A stretch of DNA of 18,592 bases from PALSA-1336 sp964592725 (GTDB taxonomy: Bacteria; Patescibacteriota; Doudnabacteria; UBA920): the NCBI GenBank assembly GCA_964592725.1, contig CAZQFQ010000029.1:1-18592 (forward strand). Reading direction: 5' to 3'. Of the stretch, positions 6,008-11,934 are shown piece after piece (within the stretch, counting starts at the first letter, position 1; every line of letters starts with the position of its first letter). A program made the translations under genes and the position numbers. The notes beneath the pieces are model-generated. The model was not told the origin of the DNA and did not search any database. It saw only the letters and a list, made by a program, of their open reading frames with translations.

Positions 6008-6101
6008 TAGCGCGTAGTTTTTTAAAATGTTATTCTTGCCGGAGGCTAAAACTTAATTAAATGCCCGTTTAAATTGGGAATTTTAAAATCATGACAGGCC
6101 A

Positions 6102-6130
6102 TTGACACAGCGCCCAACATCTGTCATACT
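6102..6130 (+). promoter_or_regulatory. promoter of the cold-shock gene
   Basis: A perfect TTGACA (6102-6107) is followed after exactly 17 bases by CATACT (6125-6130). The predicted start near 6137 leaves an AT-rich 5' untranslated region of about 119 bases before the ATG at 6256, like the long structured leaders of E. coli cspA-type genes. Together with 5939-6101 (divergent promoter region), this accounts for the roughly 316-base stretch without a gene; I see nothing else in it. Confidence 0.65.
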
Positions 6131-6255
6131 TATAAGGCAAAAAATATATATAGAAAAGTCGTCGAATTTCACAAATATATTCACACAGCGCTAATTTTTT
6201 AATAAAAAGTTATTGCTGAAAAATTTGCAACTTTATTATCTAACTATACAAATCT

Positions 6256-6453
6256 ATGACCGGTGTAATTAAGAAAAAGATTGACAAAGGCTTTGGTTTT
6301 ATTACCGTAGAAGGACAGGAAAAAGACCTGTTTTTCCACAGCAAGTCTTTGGTCGGCGTTACTTTTGACGAGATCCAGGAAGGCGACAAAGTCACCTTTG
6401 AAGTGGAAGATTCTCCAAAAGGCCCGAACGCTGTCAACGTACAGCGCGCTTAA
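6256..6453 (+). CDS. csp: cold-shock-domain protein (CspA family)
   Basis: A 65-aa single cold-shock domain, the usual length of the family. The RNP1-like motif KGFGFITVEG (residues 11-20) and RNP2-like DLFFHSKSL (24-32) carry the aromatic residues that stack on single-stranded nucleic acid; the C-terminal strands VTFEVEDSPKGPNAVNV complete the five-stranded barrel. Such proteins bind RNA or ssDNA, melt secondary structure and help translation in the cold or in growth transitions. No clear Shine-Dalgarno precedes the ATG; the leader is about 119 bases and AT-rich. The gene stands alone, with its own promoter and a strong terminator at 6462-6498. The exact paralogue letter cannot be set. Confidence 0.95.
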   Translation: MTGVIKKKIDKGFGFITVEGQEKDLFFHSKSLVGVTFDEIQEGDKVTFEVEDSPKGPNAVNVQRA

Positions 6454-6461
6454 TTTAAGCT

Positions 6462-6498
6462 AAAAAATCCCTTCCGGGTTTCCCGGAAGGGATTTTTT
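6462..6498 (+). terminator. intrinsic terminator of the cold-shock gene
   Basis: AATCCCTTCCGGG and CCCGGAAGGGATT form a perfect stem around a TTT loop, flanked by an A-run upstream and a T-run (TTTTTT) downstream. It starts eight bases after the csp stop codon. The A-run and T-run would also let it work on the opposite strand for the histidine phosphatase transcript. Confidence 0.9.
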
Positions 6499-6499
6499 G

Positions 6500-6599
6500 T
6501 GTGTCATTGCGAGTGCATCCGAAGCAATCTTATTTAAGGTCAGGGAAAAGATTGCCGCATCGTCCCTCAGATGCATTCGGGACTCCTCGCAATGACACA
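6500..6599. repeat. MITE-like inverted repeat TGTGTCATTGCGAG
   Basis: Perfect 14-bp terminal inverted repeats, TGTGTCATTGCGAG (6500-6513) and CTCGCAATGACACA (6586-6599), enclose about 72 bases with a second inner pairing (GCAATCTT with AAGATTGC). The TCATTGCGAG...CTCGCAATGA pattern is a dispersed non-coding repeat that I recall from many bacterial genomes. It lies between the csp terminator and the end of the convergent phosphatase gene. Confidence 0.8.
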
Positions 6600-6606
6600 A
6601 GCTGTC

Positions 6607-7233
6607 CTATTTCAACAAGCTTTTTAAATTAGCGATTTTTCCGTCCGTAATATCCCACTCGTAAATATCCGCGTTGGCAATGTCTTTGTCCGTATCCAGT
6701 CCTCTATAAATTCTGGGAATATCCGGGAAATGGAAAAGAAGCAAACGGATAACCCCGTTGTGCGTAATAATCCCCACGTTCTGTTTGTCGTGGTTTTCAA
6801 TAATATCCAAAATCGCGCTTATGGACCGCTGTCTGACGTCCTCCACGCTTTCCCCGCCAAAGGGGCGGTAATCATAACTTTGCATGGCTTCCATTTCTTT
6901 GTTGTCCGGTAAAATTTTATCCCATTCCTCGTGGGTCTTGCCGCTTAAACTGCCAAAGTCCCGTTCGCGCAGGCGGAAGTCGTGATAAACGGGGATAGGC
7001 TCGTTTAAACTTTTATTAATAAGGGCGGCGGTTTCTTCGGCCCTTAAAAGGTAAGAGGTAAACAACACGTCCAAATCTAAAGCCGTAATGATTTTGGAAA
7101 TTTTTTGGATTTGCAAAATTCCCTGGGTGTCCAGGTAATCGTCAATTTGCACGCCCTGCCTGACTTTCTTTTTATTGCTTATGGTTTCGCCGTGGCGGAT
7201 AAAAAATAGGGTGGTTTGGCTGCGAATTTTCAT
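6607..7233 (-). CDS. histidine phosphatase (phosphoglycerate mutase-like)
   Basis: A 208-aa protein of the histidine phosphatase superfamily, near the usual length for cofactor-dependent PGM-like and CobC/PhoE-like phosphatases. Visible catalytic residues are RHGET at 13-17 (His14 is the phosphorylated nucleophile), Arg64 in LLRAEETA, Glu90 in RLRERDFGSLSG (proton donor) and His158 in ITHNG. The sequence PFGGESVEDV (124-133) is the usual substrate-loop pattern. The real substrate cannot be told; a broad phosphatase role is more likely than glycolytic mutase. No signal peptide. The ATG at 7233 has no good Shine-Dalgarno. It is the last gene of a minus-strand series and is separated from the next by a GC-rich repeat. 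Confidence 0.9.
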   Translation of the reverse strand: MKIRSQTTLFFIRHGETISNKKKVRQGVQIDDYLDTQGILQIQKISKIITALDLDVLFTSYLLRAEETAALINKSLNEPIPVYHDFRLRERDFGSLSGKTHEEWDKILPDNKEMEAMQSYDYRPFGGESVEDVRQRSISAILDIIENHDKQNVGIITHNGVIRLLLFHFPDIPRIYRGLDTDKDIANADIYEWDITDGKIANLKSLLK

Positions 7234-7244
7234 ATTTGTGTGTA

Positions 7245-7281
7245 GTTTCCCCTCCTGCAGGGGAGGGGTCAGGGGAGGGTA
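7245..7281. repeat. GC-rich repeat, CCCCTCC...GGGGAGGGT family (copy 1)
   Basis: GTTTCCCCTCC, a short loop and GGGGAGGGG form a hairpin, then AGGGGAGGGT follows. The order GTTT-CCCCTCC-hairpin-GGGGAGGGT recurs at 16041-16080 (inverted) and 17886-17955, and in a diverged form at 15980-16020. It occupies the gap between the phosphatase and the YtxH-like gene. Confidence 0.7.
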
Positions 7282-7302
7282 ATTCAGTTTAGTAATGAGA
7301 AT

Positions 7303-7692
7303 TTACCTGCTTTTTTTCGATGAGCTTTTTTTAGCAACCGGTTTTTTTGCCCCTAATTTGGAAATGTCTTTGGTAATCTTTTCCCAATGCCCCTTAAGTT
7401 CTTTGCCAAAAGCTTCCAGCTCTTTGGGATCAATATTTTTGGCTTGTTTGTACTTGGCTAAAACTTCCGTTGCCGCCTGGTCGTAAGCCTGTTTGCTCAC
7501 AGCCTTCATATTTTTGATTTTTATCAGCATTTCGGCTTTTGCTTTTTCACTCCAGCCGGAAAGTTTTTTTAGGCGCTTTTTGCCTTCCTTTCCGCCAAAA
7601 TAGTTTTTGGCCGCGATTGCGGCAACCCCGGCCGCCAGTGCTGCCAGCCCGAGTCCTCCGGCGATTTTGCTTGAAGATGATTTTTTGTTCAT
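7303..7692 (-). CDS. YtxH-like small protein with basic C-terminal tail
   Basis: A 129-aa protein. After MNKKSSSSK comes an Ala/Gly-rich hydrophobic segment (GGLGLAALAAGVAAIAA, about 12-28) and then GGKEGKKRLKKL, the pattern of YtxH-like proteins: one membrane-associated helix followed by a charged amphipathic helix. The long helix (about 35-110) is followed by a Lys/Ser-rich tail (KKPVAKKSSSKKSR) that resembles histone H1-like tails. An excellent Shine-Dalgarno (AAGGAGAT) lies five bases before the ATG at 7692. It may be a membrane-anchored stress or DNA-binding protein; the function is not established. It stands in a minus-strand series with a short membrane protein upstream, separated by a hairpin repeat. 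Confidence 0.75.
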   Translation of the reverse strand: MNKKSSSSKIAGGLGLAALAAGVAAIAAKNYFGGKEGKKRLKKLSGWSEKAKAEMLIKIKNMKAVSKQAYDQAATEVLAKYKQAKNIDPKELEAFGKELKGHWEKITKDISKLGAKKPVAKKSSSKKSR

Positions 7693-7711
7693 ATAATCTC
7701 CTTCTATGCTT

Positions 7712-7790
7712 CTACGAAATACGAAATACGAAAGTTACGAAATACGAAAATCTGCATAATTTCGTATTTGGTTTTTTTCGTATTTCGTAG
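7712..7790. repeat. TACGAAA inverted repeat, family B copy 1
   Basis: CTACGAAATACGAAA at the left and TTTCGTATTTCGTAG at the right are perfect inverted complements, with further TACGAAA units and their complements inside. It starts 20 bases upstream of the YtxH-like start codon and ends four bases after the stop of the gene at 7795. Related copies are at 8078-8170 and 17166-17210. Confidence 0.85.
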
Positions 7791-7794
7791 AGGC

Positions 7795-8058
7795 TTATTT
7801 TTTGCTCTTATTGCGTAAATTATTAAAAAAACTCCAAAGATATTTTAACTTTATACCTTTTCCTTTTACGTTTTCGCGCAAATCGGAAAGGTCCTGGGAA
7901 ATCAAATCGGCCTCGCTTTTGGCTTTTTGGGAAATGTATTTGATGTCGCGCGAAATTTTGATTATGTAAATAATCAGCGCCGCCAATAGCAAAGTCAAAA
8001 TTACGACCGCTATGGTGGTAACGTAAAAGAACACATCCATTTTGTAAAATTCAGTCAT
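7795..8058 (-). CDS. small single-TM membrane protein with charged tail
   Basis: An 87-aa protein. A strong membrane span (FYVTTIAVVILTLLLAALIIYII, about 11-33) is followed by a charged coiled-coil-like helix (KISRDIKYISQKAK ... ENVKGKGIKL) and a basic end NLRNKSKK. This is the layout of small anchored proteins with DUF948-like or YtxH-neighbour architecture, though I cannot name the family. I keep the ATG at 8058, since AAGGA lies about seven bases upstream; an internal ATG at 8040 (MDVFFYV) is the alternative. Pairing with the YtxH-like gene just downstream suggests that the two envelope-associated proteins work together. It is flanked on both sides by family B repeats. Confidence 0.7.
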   Translation of the reverse strand: MTEFYKMDVFFYVTTIAVVILTLLLAALIIYIIKISRDIKYISQKAKSEADLISQDLSDLRENVKGKGIKLKYLWSFFNNLRNKSKK

Positions 8059-8077
8059 ATAAAGTCCTTATATACTT

Positions 8078-8170
8078 CTACTAAATACTAAAATATACGA
8101 AAGGTACTAAATACTAAACTTAAATTCCGTTTCGTATTTCGTACATTTAGTAACCTTTAGTATTTAGTAG
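8078..8170. repeat. TACTAAA/TACGAAA inverted repeat, family B copy 2
   Basis: CTACTAAATACTAAA (from 8078) and TTTAGTATTTAGTAG (to 8170) are perfect inverted complements; inside lie TACGAAA and its complement and a second pair of TACTAAATACTAAA and TTTAGTAACCTTTAG. The G-to-T change relative to copy 1 is mirrored in both outer arms, so pairing has been kept while the sequence changed. It ends 15 bases after the stop of the PLD gene. Confidence 0.85.
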
Positions 8171-8185
8171 AGTGCTTGTATTATA

Positions 8186-8728
8186 TCACGTTTTTCCGTA
8201 TTTGCTAAATAATTCTTCCAAAATGCTTTGGTAGTTTTGGCGGATAGTTTCGTCGTGTCCGACTTCCAAGACCTCGTCGTTTATGTCCGTGGCCGCCGTG
8301 GTCCAGTTGTAAGAGCCGCTGGCGTAGGCTTTATCCGTGACCAAAGCCTTCATATGCATTATTCCCTGGTGATCCTGTTCATAAACCGGAATGCCGTCGG
8401 CCCGAAGCGCATCTATTAATTCCTTTTGCCCCGGAGCCTGGCTGTATTGGTCGCGGTCGGTAATGCCGACAACCTTCAGCCCGCGGTATTTTGCGCCGAG
8501 CAGAGCCTGCTCAATATCCTGCCGGGTAAAAGTGTAAACCGCGAAGTAAACAAATTTGTCGGCGTCTTTTATCTGATTAATAATTTCCTCGTTAAGCGGA
8601 TGGTCTTGGTTATAGTAGACGCTGATTTCGTGAGCCGGTTCGTAGCGGCGGGTGTAATATATTTGTCCTAATAGCCCTATCAGTCCTACTATAATAAGAA
8701 GATAGATTATATCTTTTTTGTATTTCAT
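8186..8728 (-). CDS. membrane-anchored PLD-family protein (Nuc-like)
   Basis: A 180-aa protein with one N-terminal membrane span or signal anchor (IIYLLIIVGLIGLLGQIYY, about 7-25) and a single phospholipase D half-domain. The HKD motif is HMKALVTD (His125, Lys127, Asp132), followed by GSYNWT (138-143) and a conserved Glu in NDEVLEVG. Single-HKD proteins of this length resemble the Nuc endonucleases, which form homodimers with one shared active site and cut DNA or RNA outside the membrane; phospholipid hydrolysis is the alternative. The ATG at 8728 has no Shine-Dalgarno. It lies downstream of smpB. In a small-cell bacterium, an external nuclease could support nucleotide scavenging, but that is inference. 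Confidence 0.88.
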   Translation of the reverse strand: MKYKKDIIYLLIIVGLIGLLGQIYYTRRYEPAHEISVYYNQDHPLNEEIINQIKDADKFVYFAVYTFTRQDIEQALLGAKYRGLKVVGITDRDQYSQAPGQKELIDALRADGIPVYEQDHQGIMHMKALVTDKAYASGSYNWTTAATDINDEVLEVGHDETIRQNYQSILEELFSKYGKT

Positions 8729-8742
8729 ATTTGGCCGAAATT

Positions 8743-8805
8743 AAGAAATAGAGAAATCGGGAAATTCTGGGGCGTTCCCTTAATTTCCAAATTTCCTTAT
8801 TTCTT
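8743..8805. repeat. AGAAATA/GGAAATT inverted repeat spanning the smpB 3' end
   Basis: The left arm AGAAATAGAGAAATCGGGAAATT (about 8743-8766) and the complement of the right arm (about 8782-8805) match with a few changes around a central TCTGGGGCGTTCCCT. The right arm includes the smpB stop codon and its last seven or so codons (KEIRKFGN), so the C-terminal tail of SmpB is partly repeat-derived or the repeat grew there. Confidence 0.65.
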
Positions 8806-9214
8806 TTATTATTTCCCTTTTCTGAATATATTCCCGTTTATCCGTTTTCTTCCTCGCCTTTCCCAATCCGATTCTGATTTTTAGCAGTCCGCGGTTTCCC
8901 TGGAAAATGTCCAAAGGAATTATTACCAAGCCCTTTTCTTTGCCCAAAAGTTTATTGATTTCCGATTTATTCAGCAGTAACTGTCTGGTTTTGGTCGGCA
9001 GATATTTTTCGTCCGGCGCGTATTTGTAAGGACCAATATGGCAATTTATCAGGCTCGCGCCATGCGCCGAAACCGTAACATAGCTGCCTGTCAGCGAAAC
9101 ATTGCCGCCTTTTACCGATTTTACTTCCGCCCCGGTCAACACCAAACCGGCATTAAAGCTTTCCTTAATGTCGTAATCAAACCTCGCGCGTTTGTTATCG
9201 GCAAAAATCTTCAT
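8780..9214 (-). CDS. smpB: SsrA-binding protein SmpB
   Basis: A 144-aa protein, close to the usual 150-160. It begins MKIFADNKRARFDYDIKE and shows the SmpB core: NAGLVLTGAEVKSVKGGNVSL, GSYVTV, the loop INCHIGPY, TRQLLLNKSEI, and the GLVIIPL-GNRGLLKIRIGLGKARKKTDKR strand-turn-strand that binds the tmRNA tRNA-like domain. SmpB delivers tmRNA to stalled ribosomes; its basic C-terminal tail reaches the mRNA channel. I chose ATG at 9214 over an upstream in-frame start at 9241, because an extended -10 lies at 9232-9240. The tail ends IIKEIRKFGN, shorter than in many homologues, and is encoded inside an inverted repeat. The partner tmRNA is encoded at 5148-5544. Confidence 0.95.
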   Translation of the reverse strand: MKIFADNKRARFDYDIKESFNAGLVLTGAEVKSVKGGNVSLTGSYVTVSAHGASLINCHIGPYKYAPDEKYLPTKTRQLLLNKSEINKLLGKEKGLVIIPLDIFQGNRGLLKIRIGLGKARKKTDKREYIQKREIIKEIRKFGN

Positions 9215-9231
9215 ACATAATACATAATTGA

Positions 9232-9240
9232 ATAATAGCA
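9232..9240 (-). promoter_or_regulatory. extended -10 promoter of smpB
   Basis: On the minus strand TGCTATTAT (9240-9232) gives an extended -10 with TATTAT. Transcription would start near 9225, leaving a leader of about ten bases before ATG 9214. The -35 region is weak. It is back-to-back with the zinc-ribbon promoter at 9271-9279. Confidence 0.5.
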
Positions 9241-9270
9241 TAACTATGAGTATTAATTAAGCGAACAATC

Positions 9271-9279
9271 TGATATAAT
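9271..9279 (+). promoter_or_regulatory. extended -10 promoter, leaderless zinc-ribbon gene
   Basis: TGATATAAT is a perfect extended -10 (TGnTATAAT). The ATG starts at 9286, seven bases after the last T, exactly where transcription should begin, so the mRNA is probably leaderless. No good -35 is seen 17 bases upstream, which fits reliance on the extended element. Confidence 0.6.
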
Positions 9280-9285
9280 CCTGTT

Positions 9286-9444
9286 ATGGCGGAAACAGTC
9301 AGCAGCGCCGTAGAGGTTGATTATTGTCCGACCTGCAAGGTGCGGACTGACCTTAGGGATGATGGGTCGTGTACCCGTTGTGGTAGGAAACCGACCGACC
9401 CCCCGGTTTGTTTCGGGGAAAGCACAGAAGGAGGAGTAGAGTAG
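9286..9444 (+). CDS. 52-aa zinc-ribbon protein
   Basis: A small ORF beginning MAETVSSAVEVDYCPTC. Cysteines at 14 and 17 (CPTC) and 29 and 32 (CTRC) form a typical four-Cys zinc ribbon with an 11-residue spacer, followed by GRKP and a tail ending STEGGVE. Support comes from the perfect zinc pattern, an extended -10 placed for a leaderless start, and a strong intrinsic terminator seven bases after the stop codon, which makes it a complete one-gene transcription unit. There is no Shine-Dalgarno. The family is not recognised; tiny zinc ribbons often act in transcription or translation by binding RNA or protein partners, but nothing here shows which. Confidence 0.75.
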   Translation: MAETVSSAVEVDYCPTCKVRTDLRDDGSCTRCGRKPTDPPVCFGESTEGGVE

Positions 9445-9451
9445 GCAACTC

Positions 9452-9481
9452 GCCGCGCTGACACCAGCGCGGCTTTATTTT
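9452..9481 (+). terminator. intrinsic terminator after the zinc-ribbon gene
   Basis: GCCGCGCTG (9452-9460) and CAGCGCGGC (9465-9473) form a perfect nine-pair stem with loop ACAC, followed by TTTATTTT. Confidence 0.9.
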
Positions 9482-9492
9482 AATGAAACATT

Positions 9493-9520
9493 TTGTAATG
9501 GTGGCTATTTGTGTTATAAT
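9493..9520 (+). promoter_or_regulatory. argS promoter with extended -10
   Basis: TTGTAA (9493-9498) and TATAAT (9515-9520) are 16 bases apart, and a TG at 9512-9513 gives an extended -10 (TGTTATAAT). Transcription should begin near 9527, which removes the in-frame starts at 9509 and 9524 and favours ATG 9533. Confidence 0.6.
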
Positions 9521-9532
9521 AGTATGGAATTT

Positions 9533-11365
9533 ATGCCAAGTGAAACATCCAAAAACTTTATCAGCCACCTTTTGGCTTCGGCTTTGTCCAAGCTCAAGTT
9601 GACTTCAAGTTTAGAGGCTATTGATATTATTGTGCCGCCTAATCCCGATTTTGGAGATTATTCCAGCAACGCCGCCTTGATAATCGCTAAAAAGATAAAA
9701 ATCAGCCCCAAGGAAGTTGCCGATAAAATCATCGCGGAGATAAAAAATATAGATTTAGAAGGAAAGCTGGAATCGGTGGAAGAAAAGGGCGGGTTTATAA
9801 ATTTTAAGCTTTCACAAAAATTTTTACAGGATAATTTGGCTAAAATAAATGAGCAACGGGATTTGTACGGATGCTCTTTATTTGGCGATGGCAAAACCGT
9901 CATCGTGGAATATTTTCAAAACAACGTGGCCAAGCCGCCGCACGTTGGCCACTTACGGTCTGCGGTCATCGGGGATTGTCTGCTTCGCGTCCTAAAATCG
10001 CAAGGCTACAAAACTATCAGCGATACGCATATTGGCGACTGGGGCGTCCAGTTTGGAATTTTGCTTTATGCTTTTAAAACGCTGAAGCCCGATATGGATG
10101 TTTTGGGAAAAGATCCAATTAATGAATTAAACAAATTATATGTGGATATGTCGGCGCAAATTGAACAGAAGCCCGAACTTCGGGGTTTAGCCAAAGCCGA
10201 ATTTAAAAAACTGGAAGACGGCGACGAACAAAACCGCAAGCTGTGGCAGTGGTTTGTGGACGAGTCGCTTAAGGATTTTGAAAGTTATCGCGTGCTTTTA
10301 GATGTCTTGCCTTTTGACTACAACCTCGGCGAAAGTTTTTACGAAAAGCATATGCCGGAAGTTTTGGCCGAGTTTGAGGAAAAAAAGTTAATCAGCAAAG
10401 GCGAGACAGGGGAACTATTTATCGATTTGGAAAAATTCGGTTTGGGCAGGTGTATTTTGGTAAAAAGCGACGGCGCGACCACATATCATCTGCGCGACTT
10501 TGCCACTTATATTTATCGGAAGCAAAAGTTTGATTTCTACAAAAATTTATATATAGTGGACAACCGGCAGTCGCATCATTTTAAGCAGTTGTTTAAGGCT
10601 TTGGAATTGGCCGGTTATCCGGCTGAACGCGATAGTGCCCACATCGAGTTGGGTTTTATGAGCCTGCCCGAAGGCGCGATTTCCACGCGTAAAGGCAATG
10701 CCATCAGCTTAAAAAATTTAATTGATGAAGCTCAAAAACGCGCGGAAAAAATTATAGAGGAAAAAAATCCGGATTTGGAAAATAAAACATCGGTCGCAAA
10801 TAAAGTGGCTTTAGCCGCCATTAAATATTTTGACCTTTCCCATAATCGCAAAACTGAAATCATCTTCACCTGGGACAAGGCTTTGTCGTTTGAAGGAAAT
10901 ACTGGCCCGTATTTGCAGTACACTCACGCACGAATTTTTGGGATTTTGCGTAAAATAAATACCACCCCGTCCCCGACCTCCGTCGGGTCCACCCCTCCTA
11001 AGCAAGGAGGGGAAACTCCGTGGTTATCCGCAAAAGTGCGGAGCCTCTCCTCCTTTTCTAAGGAGGAGTACCCCGCGATAGCGGGGGGAGGTGGTTGGAG
11101 TGAGCAAGAATCCGCTGTCCTCCGCAAGCTTGTCCAGTTTCCAGAGGTTTTAAATCAAGTTGCCGCCGACTATCTGCCCAACATATTGTGCAATTATTTG
11201 TTTGAGCTGTCACAATCGTTTAACTCTTTTTATCAGGAAGTCCCGGTCTTGCAGGAAACCGATGAGCAAAAACGGACGTTTCGTTTAAATTTAATAACCG
11301 CCACGGCGCAAGTCCTAAAAAATGGCCTATATTTGTTAGGGATTGATGCCCCTGAGGAAATGTAG
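9533..11365 (+). CDS. argS: arginyl-tRNA synthetase with in-frame repeat insertion
   Basis: A 610-aa class I synthetase that charges tRNA-Arg. The N-terminal Add-1 domain (about 1-100) leads to the signature NNVAKPPHVGHLRSAVIGD, with the HIGH motif as HVGH (about 137-140). DTHIGDWGVQFG follows. The KMSKS position appears as STRKGNAISL, a relaxed form common in ArgS. The region ending YLQYTHARIFGILRK starts the anticodon-binding domain, which continues LRKLVQFPEVL to the end. Between them, residues 477-521 are encoded by a 135-bp palindromic repeat (10961-11095). I chose ATG 9533 because the promoter -10 ends at 9520; ATG 9524 is the alternative. The next gene starts two bases after the stop codon, so argS is the first gene of a likely operon with the HD protein and ileS. 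Confidence 0.95.
   Translation: MPSETSKNFISHLLASALSKLKLTSSLEAIDIIVPPNPDFGDYSSNAALIIAKKIKISPKEVADKIIAEIKNIDLEGKLESVEEKGGFINFKLSQKFLQDNLAKINEQRDLYGCSLFGDGKTVIVEYFQNNVAKPPHVGHLRSAVIGDCLLRVLKSQGYKTISDTHIGDWGVQFGILLYAFKTLKPDMDVLGKDPINELNKLYVDMSAQIEQKPELRGLAKAEFKKLEDGDEQNRKLWQWFVDESLKDFESYRVLLDVLPFDYNLGESFYEKHMPEVLAEFEEKKLISKGETGELFIDLEKFGLGRCILVKSDGATTYHLRDFATYIYRKQKFDFYKNLYIVDNRQSHHFKQLFKALELAGYPAERDSAHIELGFMSLPEGAISTRKGNAISLKNLIDEAQKRAEKIIEEKNPDLENKTSVANKVALAAIKYFDLSHNRKTEIIFTWDKALSFEGNTGPYLQYTHARIFGILRKINTTPSPTSVGSTPPKQGGETPWLSAKVRSLSSFSKEEYPAIAGGGGWSEQESAVLRKLVQFPEVLNQVAADYLPNILCNYLFELSQSFNSFYQEVPVLQETDEQKRTFRLNLITATAQVLKNGLYLLGIDAPEEM
10961..11095 (+). repeat. in-frame palindromic repeat inside argS (45 codons)
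   Basis: The repeat starts ACCACCCCGTCC and ends GGGGGGAGGTGGT, so its ends are inverted complements. Inside are nested hairpins: CCGAC/GTCGG, CCCCTCCT/AGGAGGGG, CTCCTCCTT/AAGGAGGAG and CCCCGC/GCGGGG. The length is exactly 45 codons, with no stop. It encodes a stretch beginning TTPSPTSVGSTPP and ending AIAGGGG, which has no counterpart in ordinary ArgS proteins as I know them. The ileS copy (13468-13626) has the same ends, orientation and codon phase. Confidence 0.85.
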
Positions 11366-11366
11366 T

Positions 11367-11927
11367 ATGGAATATTTGTCCAAAATTAAGAAATTTGTCG
11401 ATGCCTCGTTCGTTAATGCCGGAGATACTTACGATTTAAAACATTTTGAGCGCACTGTTTATTGGTTGCTACAACTAAAATCGGATGCCGATGAAGCATT
11501 GCAGGTGGCGGCTTATGGCCATGATATAGAGCGAGCATTTCGGGAAAGGAATTATAACAAAATATCCCAAAACGAGCAGGGATTTATCAGTAGAGAGCAT
11601 CTAAGCCACCACCAGGAAACCGGGGCGCAAATAATTGCCGATTTTTTAACAAAACAGGGTGCGCCTGGGAGCTTTGTATCAAAAGTCAAAAACTTAATTG
11701 AACATCATGAAATTGGCGGAAATGATAAAGATAATTTACTAAAAGATGCCGATAGTTTAAGTTATTTTGAGAACCAAATCGACAAATTTATTAAAAACAA
11801 AGTTGCCGAAGCAGGCAAGTCAAAAGTAAAACAAAAATTTGATTGGATGTTTGACAGGATAACATCAGAAAAGGCAAAACAAATTGCAAAACCAATGTAT
11901 GAAAATGCTATTAAGAGATTAGGATAA
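11367..11927 (+). CDS. HD-domain phosphohydrolase-like protein
   Basis: A 186-aa helical protein with the HD-superfamily pattern: His26 in LKHFERTVYW, the His52-Asp53 pair in AAYGHDIERAF, further histidines at 80-82 (SHHQ) and 113-114 (EHHE), and Asp127 in KDADSL. These residues chelate metal in HD phosphohydrolases, which hydrolyse nucleotides or nucleic-acid ends. The substrate is unknown. I chose ATG 11367 (MEYLSKIKKF), one base after the argS stop codon, because GAGGA lies eight bases upstream; the longer in-frame form begins inside argS. It lies between argS and ileS, probably in the same transcript, which hints at a role in translation or tRNA metabolism, but that is weak. Codon use is more AT-rich than in its neighbours. 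Confidence 0.85.
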   Translation: MEYLSKIKKFVDASFVNAGDTYDLKHFERTVYWLLQLKSDADEALQVAAYGHDIERAFRERNYNKISQNEQGFISREHLSHHQETGAQIIADFLTKQGAPGSFVSKVKNLIEHHEIGGNDKDNLLKDADSLSYFENQIDKFIKNKVAEAGKSKVKQKFDWMFDRITSEKAKQIAKPMYENAIKRLG

Positions 11928-11934
11928 TAATTAT

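Noticed and set aside
7712..8170. Repeated TACGAAA/TACTAAA units resembling a short CRISPR array
   Set aside because: The units are palindromic arms of hairpins, without spacers of even length and with a gene between the two clusters; no cas gene is seen.
10961..11095. The argS insert as an intein or a natural extra domain
   Set aside because: It is too short for an intein, has no splice-junction residues, and its DNA is built of nested palindromes matching the ileS copy.
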